From the NCBI RefSeq assembly GCF_042920265.1, contig NZ_JBDQZI010000006.1:146516-210515 (forward strand): a DNA stretch of 64,000 bases, given 5' to 3'. Positions 35,501 to 43,382 of the stretch are shown piece after piece. Every line of letters begins with the position of its first letter. The first letter of the stretch is position 1. The notes under the pieces are model-generated. The model made no database searches. It was not told the origin of the DNA and saw only the letters and a list, made by a program, of their open reading frames with translations. The translations under genes were made by a program, and so were the position numbers. Source of the stretch: Lysinibacillus_B sp042920265. Its GTDB lineage: Bacteria; Bacillota; Bacilli; Bacillales_A; Planococcaceae.

Positions 35501-35857
35501 TTACCCCTTTTTCTTTAACACTTCAAGCATTTCCTCCGTCGAAAAACCGAGTGATTGAATGGCTGTAATGAATTGAGTAGCCACTTGCTCCTTCATCTCT
35601 TCTCGCAAATGCTTAATGCGCTCTTCATTTGTTGTAATAAATGTACCCTGTCCCCGCCTTGTTTCGGTCATTTCCAACATTTCCAACTCCTTATATACCC
35701 GTTGTACTGTGTTCACATTAACCCCAGATTCAATAGCATACTCTCGCACAGAAGGTAATTTATCCCCTGGCTTTAACTCGCCTCTTAGTACTTCGCCGCA
35801 AATTCGCTCTACTAGCTGCAAATAAATGGGTTTATCCTTTGCAAAATCTTGCGTCAT
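35501..35857 (-). CDS. yhcF: GntR-family (YtrA subfamily) regulator YhcF
   Basis: A 118-residue short GntR regulator: N-terminal winged helix (KPIYLQLVERICGEVLRGEL cited in part; SVREYAIESGVNVNTVQRVY HTH) and a short dimerisation tail instead of a ligand domain, typical of the YtrA subfamily that represses its own ABC operon in response to wall antibiotics. It overlaps yhcE (ATGA). The 34 bp palindrome at 36640 is its likely operator. Confidence 0.92.
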   Translation of the reverse strand: MTQDFAKDKPIYLQLVERICGEVLRGELKPGDKLPSVREYAIESGVNVNTVQRVYKELEMLEMTETRRGQGTFITTNEERIKHLREEMKEQVATQFITAIQSLGFSTEEMLEVLKKKG

Positions 35858-36624
35858 CGTGTAATCACCCTCTCAATCCACTTACTCGCCACGATAAAGC
35901 AACCTACTAATAAAACGATTGAAAATAATTCTTCCATCACATATACATGACCTACAACGAAAGTTCCGCTTCTATACATAGACGGGAAAAATTTCTCTAA
36001 GGGGGCTAAAGAGACTTCCCCAACATACATTATTTTTCCATATCCTTCTGATTCTACCCATTTAACAAAAATATAAATATATAGGAAAAAGGAAATGCCT
36101 GTTACAACAATACTCGCTAAACCAATATAGCGTTTTAATTGTAAATAAATTGCGTAAAACATTAATGCCGTCACTGTAAATAAGATGACAAAGAGAAAAG
36201 CAAATAACACATACATCATGTGAAAAAAGATTAATTGGTGCATCTCCCCCTGTAATGCATCACCTACGAAATAGCTTGCTAGACCGTAAATAAAGCTTAA
36301 AGCTGTTGCCCACATAACCGAAAAACATAATTTTGCTCCAATTAATGTCGTAATCTTTCTCGTACTATGCAGCCAGATTTCCTTCGTTTTTATGTCTCGA
36401 CGAATACTCAAGATAAATTGAATCGTTGCAACAAAATATAACACCGTCATCCCCATAAAGATGGCTGTTAAACGCACATCACTTGGTGACAGCACTAAAT
36501 TTAATAAACGATCTGCAAATGTTGGGAATACGCCGATAAAGAAGGCACCTGCAAAAATGAGTAAAATCAACCATAATTTATAATCGTGCCACTCTTTCTT
36601 GACTAAACTCACAAATTTTTTCAT
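35854..36624 (-). CDS. yhcE: Membrane protein YhcE
   Basis: A 256-residue protein with about six membrane segments (near residues 17-33, 54-76, 92-115, 128-152, 165-186, 230-248), counterpart of YhcE. It is probably the permease partner of YhcG. First gene of the operon; ATG 36624 follows AGGAG at 8 nt. Confidence 0.82.
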   Translation of the reverse strand: MKKFVSLVKKEWHDYKLWLILLIFAGAFFIGVFPTFADRLLNLVLSPSDVRLTAIFMGMTVLYFVATIQFILSIRRDIKTKEIWLHSTRKITTLIGAKLCFSVMWATALSFIYGLASYFVGDALQGEMHQLIFFHMMYVLFAFLFVILFTVTALMFYAIYLQLKRYIGLASIVVTGISFFLYIYIFVKWVESEGYGKIMYVGEVSLAPLEKFFPSMYRSGTFVVGHVYVMEELFSIVLLVGCFIVASKWIERVITR

Positions 36625-36639
36625 CCTGTAAACTCCTCT

Positions 36640-36673
36640 GTTCTAGTGTACTATTTAAATAGTACACTAGAAC
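36640..36673. promoter_or_regulatory. Perfect 34 bp palindrome, probable YhcF operator with promoter
   Basis: The 17-mer GTTCTAGTGTACTATTT is followed directly by its exact reverse complement. On the minus strand a -35 TTGATT (just upstream, ~36688-36693) and a -10 TACTAT (inside the palindrome) are spaced by ~18 bp. The start codon of yhcE is 15 bp downstream. Confidence 0.88.
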
Positions 36674-36708
36674 ATTTATCGAAATCAAGTTTTTTACATA
36701 TAAAAGGA

Positions 36709-36742
36709 AAAAGCGAAGCGGGCACTATGCCGCTTCGCTTTT
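36709..36742. terminator. Bidirectional-type terminator after the response regulator
   Basis: AAAAGCGAAGCGG(G) pairs with CCGCTTCGCTTTT around CACTATG. It lies upstream of the yhcE promoter and downstream of the response-regulator gene in between 36673 and 36781; orientation suggests insulation of the two operons. Confidence 0.75.
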
Positions 36743-36780
36743 ATTTGCTTCATTTCAGGATTTACTTGCCTACTCAACCA

Positions 36781-37431
36781 TTATTGTAGCCCGCTGCCTT
36801 CCGTTAACCCATGCTTCACTGCATACAATGCCGCTTGTGTACGATCCTGTACTTCTAGTTTTGTAAAAATATTAGATATATGTGTTTTTACCGTTTTTTC
36901 TGTCACGAATAATGAAGAAGCAATTTCACGATTGCTTTTTCCTTTCGTCAGCTCCGCCAATACATCCTGTTCACGTGGTGTTAATGGATTTAGCACATGT
37001 GGTAAGTTTTCCTCTGCACGTAAGCCTTCCTCAAGCTGTGTCGTCGCTTCAGGATGGATTGTGTTTTCACCACGCATAATCGTGCGAATCGATTCGACAA
37101 GTTCATCTGGCTCAATATCTTTTAACTGATAGCCCGATGCCCCTGCTTCTAACGCTGGCAATACATGGTCCTTATCTGAAAAGCTTGTTAGCATTAAGAT
37201 TTGAACGTGAGGCCACTTCGTTTTTATTTTTTTCGTTGCTTGAATCCCGTCCATCTCTGGCATAACTAAATCCATTAATACGATATCTGGCTTTAATGCC
37301 TCAACCATTCCCACTGCTTCAAGACCATTTTTGGCCTCTCCCACCACTTCAATATCTTTTTGTGTTTTGAGGAAGAATAATAACCCTCGACGCACAACGT
37401 GATGATCATCCGCAATTAATACGCGAATCAT
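36781..37431 (-). CDS. NarL/LuxR-type response regulator (YhcZ-like)
   Basis: A 216-residue regulator: receiver domain with acidic pair DD (residues 8-9), phosphoacceptor D54 in VLMDLVMPEMDG and K in the LKDI region, then a LuxR-type HTH (LTPREQDVLAELTKGKSNRE, cited as family motif) near residues 148-205. It is the second gene after its sensor kinase (13 bp gap). Counterpart of B. subtilis YhcZ and probably of staphylococcal AirR. Confidence 0.9.
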   Translation of the reverse strand: MIRVLIADDHHVVRRGLLFFLKTQKDIEVVGEAKNGLEAVGMVEALKPDIVLMDLVMPEMDGIQATKKIKTKWPHVQILMLTSFSDKDHVLPALEAGASGYQLKDIEPDELVESIRTIMRGENTIHPEATTQLEEGLRAEENLPHVLNPLTPREQDVLAELTKGKSNREIASSLFVTEKTVKTHISNIFTKLEVQDRTQAALYAVKHGLTEGSGLQ

Positions 37432-37444
37432 CGAATCCCCCCTT

Positions 37445-38554
37445 CTAGTATGGCAAACGAATTAATAGTTCTGTTCCTTTTCCGAGTTCGCTTACCCAGT
37501 CTGCTGTACCACCAATTGCTTTTGCCCGGTCTCGAATAGATTGCAAACCAATTGATAAGAGCGCTACATTCGAATCAATCACAAATCCCCTGCCCTCATC
37601 TTTAATGACGAGTAGTACATCTGTTGGTGTAACCGTCATAAAAATGTCCACTTCTTTCACCCCGGCATGCCGGCGTACATTATTTAATGCTTCCTGTGTC
37701 ATACGAAACAGTGCTTCTTCTACACGAGACGGAAATTGAAGTACACCTGAAACACTGACATTTAACTTTAAACCTAACATCTCTGCGTAGCTTTTAATGG
37801 CCTCGATTAAACCACTTTCTAACCCGCGTGGACGCAATTGCCAAATGAGTGCCCGCATTTCATTTAATGCTTCCTGCGTTAAATTTTGAATTTCTTTAAA
37901 TGTTTCTTTTATATGTGCGTCATCCGTCATTTCAACGCCTGCCCTTGATGTTAACGTCACGGAAAACAGCAATTGGTTGACCGAATCATGCAAATCACGT
38001 GCTAAACGATTTCGTTCTTGGACAAGTGCAATTTCTTGTTGCTCATTCACAAGTAAAATCCGTTTAATCGCTGAACCTAGCTGAAAGGCGACAGATTCTA
38101 AGAGCTCTAAATCTTCATCTGAAAAACGTATCGTATTTTTCGATGCAACATTTAAAATACCGAACCTTTCCTGACCTGATTGTAGCGGTACAGTCGCATG
38201 ATGCGTAATACCCTGTGGATCTCCAACTTCCGCTTCAATCGCTGCTTCAATCCGCTGACATTCAATAATATTGGATGCACGCTTTAACTCATCTTTTCGG
38301 TACTTTGACACACACCAGCAGCCGCCTTTACGTAAATACTCACAGCCGTTAAATGCCAGCGCTTCTGGCAGGTGTTCATGTACGACAAGCTCTGGCTTTC
38401 CTTTTTCATTAATAAAGAAAATCCAGCCTGTATCAAATTTCGTACCCGTTAAAAATTTATGTAATGCCCCTTTTAGCATCGGAATCATTTCAGTTTCTTC
38501 ATTAAGCAATTCTGCAATTTCTTTTAAAATCGTAATATTCGAATGGTCGTTCAT
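37445..38554 (-). CDS. GAF-domain histidine kinase (YhcY/AirS-like)
   Basis: A 369-residue soluble kinase without membrane segments: GAF domain (~residues 20-165), HisKA_3 dimerisation domain with phospho-His189 in ARDLHDSVNQ, and HATPase (LNNVRRHAG, DEGRGF, GLQSIRDRAKAIGG). The GAF domain has Cys71, Cys79, Cys81 and Cys99 (CEYLRKGGCWC ... IIEC), a set that in AirS holds an oxygen-sensitive iron-sulfur cluster. ATG 38554 is preferred over GTG 38563 by ribosome-site spacing. Confidence 0.88.
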   Translation of the reverse strand: MNDHSNITILKEIAELLNEETEMIPMLKGALHKFLTGTKFDTGWIFFINEKGKPELVVHEHLPEALAFNGCEYLRKGGCWCVSKYRKDELKRASNIIECQRIEAAIEAEVGDPQGITHHATVPLQSGQERFGILNVASKNTIRFSDEDLELLESVAFQLGSAIKRILLVNEQQEIALVQERNRLARDLHDSVNQLLFSVTLTSRAGVEMTDDAHIKETFKEIQNLTQEALNEMRALIWQLRPRGLESGLIEAIKSYAEMLGLKLNVSVSGVLQFPSRVEEALFRMTQEALNNVRRHAGVKEVDIFMTVTPTDVLLVIKDEGRGFVIDSNVALLSIGLQSIRDRAKAIGGTADWVSELGKGTELLIRLPY

Positions 38555-38666
38555 CGATTCCACCCTTTCTATTTTTTATCATATCATAAACAAATTGTGG
38601 GACGAATTTGAAAGGTTCTCATTTTCGGCTATGAAAAATTTATTTGGGTGATACGTTTTTTATTTT

Positions 38667-38758
38667 GCTCGGATAGCTACATGTTTTGACCGTTTACGTA
38701 TGCTTTTTGCTCGCATAGCTATCCATTTTGACCGGATAGCTCCACATTTTGCTCGTTC
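38667..38758. repeat. Tandem array of 21 bp units, copy 2
   Basis: Units of exactly 21 bp start at 38667, 38688, 38709 and 38730, with a partial fifth at 38751: GCTCGGATAGCTACATGTTT+T, GACCGTTTACGTATGCTTTT+T, GCTCGCATAGCTATCCATTT+T, GACCGGATAGCTCCACATTT+T. The alternation of GCTCG and GACCG heads is the same as at 23992. Confidence 0.85.
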
Positions 38759-38846
38759 TATATATTTATGAAAATTTACTCACGTGCCATTCACATAAAC
38801 AGATCCAAAAAATTGCCCTATAAGCTTTCACCTATAGGACAATCCT

Positions 38847-40391
38847 TCATTCGTCTTTTAAATAATCTATTCTATATACATCATGACGGCGGTCTTTTAA
38901 ATGTTTTACGGTGCCGCCTTGACGTTGACGTCGTAAGATTTCCAAATCGACATCGCCAATGAGTACCATTTCTACATTGGGGTTTGTCTCGCCTACAATC
39001 CCGTCTCTTGCAAATTCAAAGTCACTCGGTGCGAAAATTGCCGACTGTGCATATTGAATATCCATATTTTCTGTTTCTGGCAGATTGCCGACAGTTCCAG
39101 AAATGACCGTATAAATTTGATTTTCTACTGCACGCGCTTGCGCACAATACTTCACACGTAAGTAACCATGTCGATCTTCTGTACAAAACGGCGTGAAAAT
39201 AATATTAGCCCCCATATCTGTGGCAATACGAGCAAGCTCAGGAAACTCAATATCATAACAAATTTGAATCGCAATCTTCCCGCAATCCGTGTCAAATACT
39301 TCTACGATATCACCACTGGAGATACCCCACCATTTTCGTTCATTCGGTGTAATATGAATTTTATACTGTTTTTCAATCGTGCCATCTCGCCGAAACAGAT
39401 ACGCAATATTATAAATTTCTTCGTCCTCTTCTACTACAAAATGTGAACCGCCAATAATATTGACATTATAGCGTACCGCCAAATTTGTAAATAATTCAAT
39501 ATACTGGGGGGTAAATTCCGTTAGCTTTCGTATCGCTTGTGATGGAGATTTTTCATGTAAGAACGACATGAGCTGTGTCGTGAAAATTTCTGGAAATACA
39601 ACAAAATCAGCTGCCGCATCGGAGCCCACATCCACAAAGTACTCACACTGCTGCGCAAAATCATCAAAGCTGCTAATTTTTCGCATCATATATTGTACAA
39701 CGCAAATACGTACTGGATAGCTCGTTTTAAAATGACGCTTTGACTGCGGTTTATAATCAACATTATTCCATTCCATTAATGTTGCATACTTCCCTGACGC
39801 TGTATCATCGGATAAGTAATTCGGGTTAATACGCATCAATATAAAGCCATTCATCATTTGGAATGTTAATACTGGGTCATATACTTTATGGCGGCTCACA
39901 GCATCGACATACTCACGTGGACTCATTTCATCTGCATGAAGATGATAATTCGGGATTCGCCCACCGATAATAATGGATTTCAAATTCAATGACCTGGCTA
40001 AATCTTTTCTTGCTTCATAAAGCCGTTGCCCCACCTTCATCCGTCGGAAATTCGGATGCACCATCACTTCAATGCCATATAAATTGTAACCATCTGGATC
40101 ATGATTGGTAATAAATCCATTATCGGTAATATCGTTCCATGTATGACGGTCATCATATTCATCAAAGTTAATTCGCAGACTGGAGCAAGAGCCAATAACT
40201 TTCCCCTCAAATTCTGCCACCATTTGTCCTTCTGGAAAAATCGTTAAATGGCTATATAAATGGGCTCTTTCCCAAGGGACCATCCCTGGAAATGATAAGC
40301 TTTGAATTTCTAAAATAGCCTCAATATCATCAAACTCCATATGGCGAATCATCATCTTTTTTTCAAATTGTGACATATTTAGTTCACTCAT
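38847..40391 (-). CDS. yhcX: GNAT acetyltransferase / carbon-nitrogen hydrolase fusion YhcX
   Basis: A 514-residue two-domain protein: N-terminal GNAT domain (~residues 12-190; VMVHPNFRRMKVGQRLYEAR cited as the acetyl-CoA loop) and C-terminal nitrilase-like domain (~225-500) with catalytic Glu in FPEIFTTQ, Lys in HITPNE region and Cys in QICYDIEFPE. Length matches B. subtilis YhcX (513). The substrate of this family is not settled. Start ATG 40391 follows AAGGAGTG. Confidence 0.92.
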   Translation of the reverse strand: MSELNMSQFEKKMMIRHMEFDDIEAILEIQSLSFPGMVPWERAHLYSHLTIFPEGQMVAEFEGKVIGSCSSLRINFDEYDDRHTWNDITDNGFITNHDPDGYNLYGIEVMVHPNFRRMKVGQRLYEARKDLARSLNLKSIIIGGRIPNYHLHADEMSPREYVDAVSRHKVYDPVLTFQMMNGFILMRINPNYLSDDTASGKYATLMEWNNVDYKPQSKRHFKTSYPVRICVVQYMMRKISSFDDFAQQCEYFVDVGSDAAADFVVFPEIFTTQLMSFLHEKSPSQAIRKLTEFTPQYIELFTNLAVRYNVNIIGGSHFVVEEDEEIYNIAYLFRRDGTIEKQYKIHITPNERKWWGISSGDIVEVFDTDCGKIAIQICYDIEFPELARIATDMGANIIFTPFCTEDRHGYLRVKYCAQARAVENQIYTVISGTVGNLPETENMDIQYAQSAIFAPSDFEFARDGIVGETNPNVEMVLIGDVDLEILRRQRQGGTVKHLKDRRHDVYRIDYLKDE

Positions 40392-40558
40392 TTTTCACAC
40401 TCCTTCTATCTATTTACCTAAATGAAATATCTTTAAATCGAAAGAATTTACATCTCAAGCATGACCCTCTATAATCAAGAAAGAATTAACAAGATACAAC
40501 TCAGCCAAATTAAGTAAGGCTGCGTTATAGATTATAAAAAATAACAGAGGTCTTCTTT

Positions 40559-40984
40559 ATGAACAAGAAAATGGAAAATAGTTTGTTAGCAATTTTTTCT
40601 GTGTCGCTCGTCGCTACGTTAGGGTCATTGTATTTTTCAGAAGTACGTGGCTATATCCCGTGTGAAATGTGCTGGTATCAACGTATTTTAATGTATCCGA
40701 TTGTCATTATTTCAGCTGTAGCGTACATACAAAAAAATGCGCGTATCGCTTTAACGACAGCCGTATTTGCTTGTATAGGTGGTAGTATTTCACTTTATCA
40801 TTATGGCATTCAAAAAATTACGTTTTTACAGGAAAGTGCACCTTCTTGTGGACAAGTTTCCTGTACAGGAGCATACATTAATTGGCTCGGCTTTATTACA
40901 ATCCCGTTCCTTGCACTTACTGCATTTATCATCATCGCGGGTATTAGCTTTTATATGTTAAAGGGTTTAAAGGAGGAAAAATAA
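40559..40984 (+). CDS. bdbC: Disulfide bond formation protein, DsbB/BdbC family
   Basis: A 141-residue membrane protein with four segments and the two redox cysteine pairs of DsbB/BdbC: CEMC (residues ~36-39) and CGQVSC (~97-102). It re-oxidises a partner thiol oxidase using quinone. ATG 40559 lies behind AGAGG. The next gene, one base downstream, encodes an extracellular thioredoxin-fold partner. Confidence 0.92.
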   Translation: MNKKMENSLLAIFSVSLVATLGSLYFSEVRGYIPCEMCWYQRILMYPIVIISAVAYIQKNARIALTTAVFACIGGSISLYHYGIQKITFLQESAPSCGQVSCTGAYINWLGFITIPFLALTAFIIIAGISFYMLKGLKEEK

Positions 40985-40985
40985 A

Positions 40986-41456
40986 TTGAAAAAATTAGGT
41001 ATTATTGGCGCAGTCGTCGTATTATTATTTGGAGCTATGCTCGTATTACAAAGCCAATCCAATTCGAGTAAGCTAAAAAACAATCCATACGGCACAGAGG
41101 AGTTACAGCAATCAACTATTGATTTATTAGATGATGAAAACTATCAAAACATTATTTTACCGGAAGATTTACAGAAAAAAATCGACTCAGGTAAAGGGGT
41201 TTTCGCTTACTTATTCAGCCCATTATGTGGGTATTGTAAACAATTCACGCCAACGTTAATGCCTGTCGCTAAAGACGAGGGCATTCAAATTGACCAATTA
41301 AACGTGTTAGAGTTTGAAAATGCTTGGACAACGTATAAGTTAGAGGGAACACCAACATTAATTTACTTCGAGAACGGTAAAGAGGTTACACGTTTATATG
41401 GCGGCAATCATAGCGCAGATGATGTTCGACAATTTTTCGAAAGTGTAGGAAAATAA
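40986..41456 (+). CDS. Membrane-anchored thioredoxin-like protein
   Basis: A 156-residue protein with one N-terminal membrane segment (LGIIGAVVVLLFGAMLV) and an external thioredoxin fold with active site CGYC (SPLCGYCKQF) and cis-proline GTPTLIYF. The TTG start has GGAGGAAAAATAAA. Being one base behind bdbC, it is the likely redox partner of BdbC, though its fold is plain thioredoxin rather than DsbA-like BdbD. Confidence 0.87.
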   Translation: MKKLGIIGAVVVLLFGAMLVLQSQSNSSKLKNNPYGTEELQQSTIDLLDDENYQNIILPEDLQKKIDSGKGVFAYLFSPLCGYCKQFTPTLMPVAKDEGIQIDQLNVLEFENAWTTYKLEGTPTLIYFENGKEVTRLYGGNHSADDVRQFFESVGK

Positions 41457-41462
41457 TCAATG

Positions 41463-41497
41463 TAGGGTACCCTTCATAGTAAGGGTACTTTCTTTTT
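41463..41497 (+). terminator. Terminator after the thioredoxin-like gene
   Basis: GTACCCTT pairs with AAGGGTAC around CATAGT, followed by TTTCTTTTTT. Confidence 0.82.
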
Positions 41498-41513
41498 TGG
41501 AGGGAATATAAAG

Positions 41514-42347
41514 ATGTTTCAATATGAAATCGTACGCGACGGTGAAACGGTAGAAGAGCTACTTCGTAACGAGTGGCGACTAGGTAAAAAACAAGTACAT
41601 GAATTACGTATGGCAAAGGCGATTACGAAAGACGGTGAACCAGTAAACTGGAAGGAGGCACTGCCAAAGGGGATAAAGTTAGCATTCACCTTTGATATGC
41701 CTGCTTCCAATTACAAACCAACACAGAGCTGTCATCTTACTATTCGTTATGAAGATCAACACTGTTTAATTGTATCGAAGCCAAAAGGAATGGCGACACA
41801 TCCGAATGATGCATCTGATGTAAATACTTGTATGAATCATGTAATGGCACATATTCAAGCAAATGGTGGCACATATGCCGAGCATGTTCACCGTCTTGAC
41901 CAAGGAACAAAAGGCTTACTCCTTGTGGCAAAGCATCCGATTGCGAAGTCTGTTTTTGACCGAATGATTGAAGAAAAATCCATTATTCGCACATATGAAG
42001 CAGAAGTACAAGGCAATATTCGATCAGACAGCGGTACAATCAATGCCCCTATCGGCAAAGACCGCCATCACAATACACGCCGCGTTGTATCACCATCAGG
42101 TCAACACGCGATCACCCATTATGAAGTCATCAAACGCTTCAAAGGAACATGTGTCGTTCACTTAGTGCTAGAGACAGGTCGAACACATCAAATTCGTGTT
42201 CATCTAGCACATCTCGGACACCCAATTGTCGGCGATACCATGTACAATGCACGCCAAACAGCAACTGGTGATTATGAGCTACATGCCATTCAATTACAAT
42301 TTACACATCCATTTCTGAATCAAATTATTACGGTGAAAGATCAATAA
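41514..42347 (+). CDS. RluA-family pseudouridine synthase (YhcT-like)
   Basis: A 277-residue enzyme with an N-terminal S4-like region and the catalytic motif HRLDQGTKGLLL (Asp in RLD), then the GRTHQIRVHLAHLGHPIVGD motif typical of RluA/RluD. It modifies uridines in rRNA or tRNA; the target cannot be told. ATG 41514 follows TGGAGGG. By position near yhc genes it corresponds to YhcT. Confidence 0.9.
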   Translation: MFQYEIVRDGETVEELLRNEWRLGKKQVHELRMAKAITKDGEPVNWKEALPKGIKLAFTFDMPASNYKPTQSCHLTIRYEDQHCLIVSKPKGMATHPNDASDVNTCMNHVMAHIQANGGTYAEHVHRLDQGTKGLLLVAKHPIAKSVFDRMIEEKSIIRTYEAEVQGNIRSDSGTINAPIGKDRHHNTRRVVSPSGQHAITHYEVIKRFKGTCVVHLVLETGRTHQIRVHLAHLGHPIVGDTMYNARQTATGDYELHAIQLQFTHPFLNQIITVKDQ

Positions 42348-42365
42348 CCAACTCCTTCTCATGTA

Positions 42366-42405
42366 TAAAAAAGAAGCGCTAAACATTTGTAGCGCTTCTT
42401 TTTCA
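42366..42405. terminator. Terminator between convergent genes
   Basis: GAAGCGCTA pairs with TAGCGCTTC around AACATTTG; A and T tracts flank it. Confidence 0.88.
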
Positions 42406-43236
42406 TTAAAAATCAAAGTGAAAGTTATCTGGATTTTTACCAAAACGTTGGTTACGGTTTAAATGATTGATTTTTACGATGTCTTCATTGGAAAGTTCAA
42501 AATCAAAAATAGTGGCGTTTTCTTCAATACGAGCTGGTGTGACCGATTTTGGAATGACAAGAATGTCATTTTGGATGTGCCAACGTAGTACAACTTGTGC
42601 CGCTGATTTACCATACTTTTCACCGATGTTCACAATCGTTTCATCTTGTAAAACGCCACCTCGTCCAAGCGGTGACCAAGCCGTGAAAGCAATTCCTTGT
42701 TCAGCACAAAATGCACGCAAAGGCTCTTGTGATAAATATGGATGTGCTTCGATTTGATTGACCATTGGCGGGATTTGGGCCACTTTCATCACTTCTTGCA
42801 AATGCGCCTCATGATGGTTCGATACACCGGGCACACGAATTAATTTCTCCTCGTATAAACGCTCAATCGCACGGTACGTATCAGGATATTTTCCCTCTAC
42901 TGGCCAATGCGTTAAGTATAGGTCTACATAGTCCATGCCTAGCTTTTTCAATGATACTTCAAATGCACGTAATGTATTGTCATAGCCTTGGTCAGCATTC
43001 CACACTTTCGTTGTGACAAAAATATCTTCACGTCGTACACCCGAATGGCGAATCGCCTCGCCTACTTGCTCTTCGTTATAGTAAAGAGCAGCTGTATCAA
43101 TCGCTCGATATCCAACGTCTAATGCCTTTGTAATCGCTTCAACTGTTTCTTGTGGATCTGTCATTTTATATACACCAAGACCTAAAATGGGCATGTCCAC
43201 ACCGTTTGCTAATGTCTTTGTCGATTGTAAATTCAA
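42406..43236 (-). CDS. Aldo/keto reductase (AKR5 type, YvgN/YtbE-like)
   Basis: A 276-residue NADPH-dependent reductase: catalytic Asp in GYRAIDTAALY, Tyr in the same region, Lys in TTKVWN and His in LTHWP; C-terminal IPKSVTPARIEEN binds NADPH. These enzymes reduce methylglyoxal and other aldehydes. TTG 43236 has AAAGGAG at 8 nt, whereas GTG 43245 overlaps that site. Confidence 0.9.
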   Translation of the reverse strand: MNLQSTKTLANGVDMPILGLGVYKMTDPQETVEAITKALDVGYRAIDTAALYYNEEQVGEAIRHSGVRREDIFVTTKVWNADQGYDNTLRAFEVSLKKLGMDYVDLYLTHWPVEGKYPDTYRAIERLYEEKLIRVPGVSNHHEAHLQEVMKVAQIPPMVNQIEAHPYLSQEPLRAFCAEQGIAFTAWSPLGRGGVLQDETIVNIGEKYGKSAAQVVLRWHIQNDILVIPKSVTPARIEENATIFDFELSNEDIVKINHLNRNQRFGKNPDNFHFDF

Positions 43237-43323
43237 GCTTCTCACTCCTTTTTCTCACTATTTCTATTATAACAATTTTAGGCAACACACAAAAATTTAA
43301 TAAAAACAGTTGCATTTACTCTA

Positions 43324-43367
43324 AAAAACGAATATTATATAAAATGTTTTTAATATCGTTCGTGTTT
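43324..43367 (+). promoter_or_regulatory. Possible inverted PurBoxes before the purine permease
   Basis: CGAATATT (43329-43336) and, inverted, ATCGTTCG (43355-43362) resemble the PurR half-sites CGAAC(A/T)(A/T)T. The spacing is near that seen in B. subtilis, but both boxes have mismatches. Confidence 0.35.
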
Positions 43368-43382
43368 AGGGAGGTTCCTTAC

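Noticed and set aside
40986..41456. BdbD (DsbA-like) assignment for the gene after bdbC
   Set aside because: The protein is a plain thioredoxin fold with CGYC and no DsbA helical insertion; called thioredoxin-like instead.
43152..43382. N-terminal extension of the NCS2 permease
   Set aside because: It runs antisense through the start of the aldo/keto reductase; ATG 43383 has a proper ribosome site and the family N-terminus.
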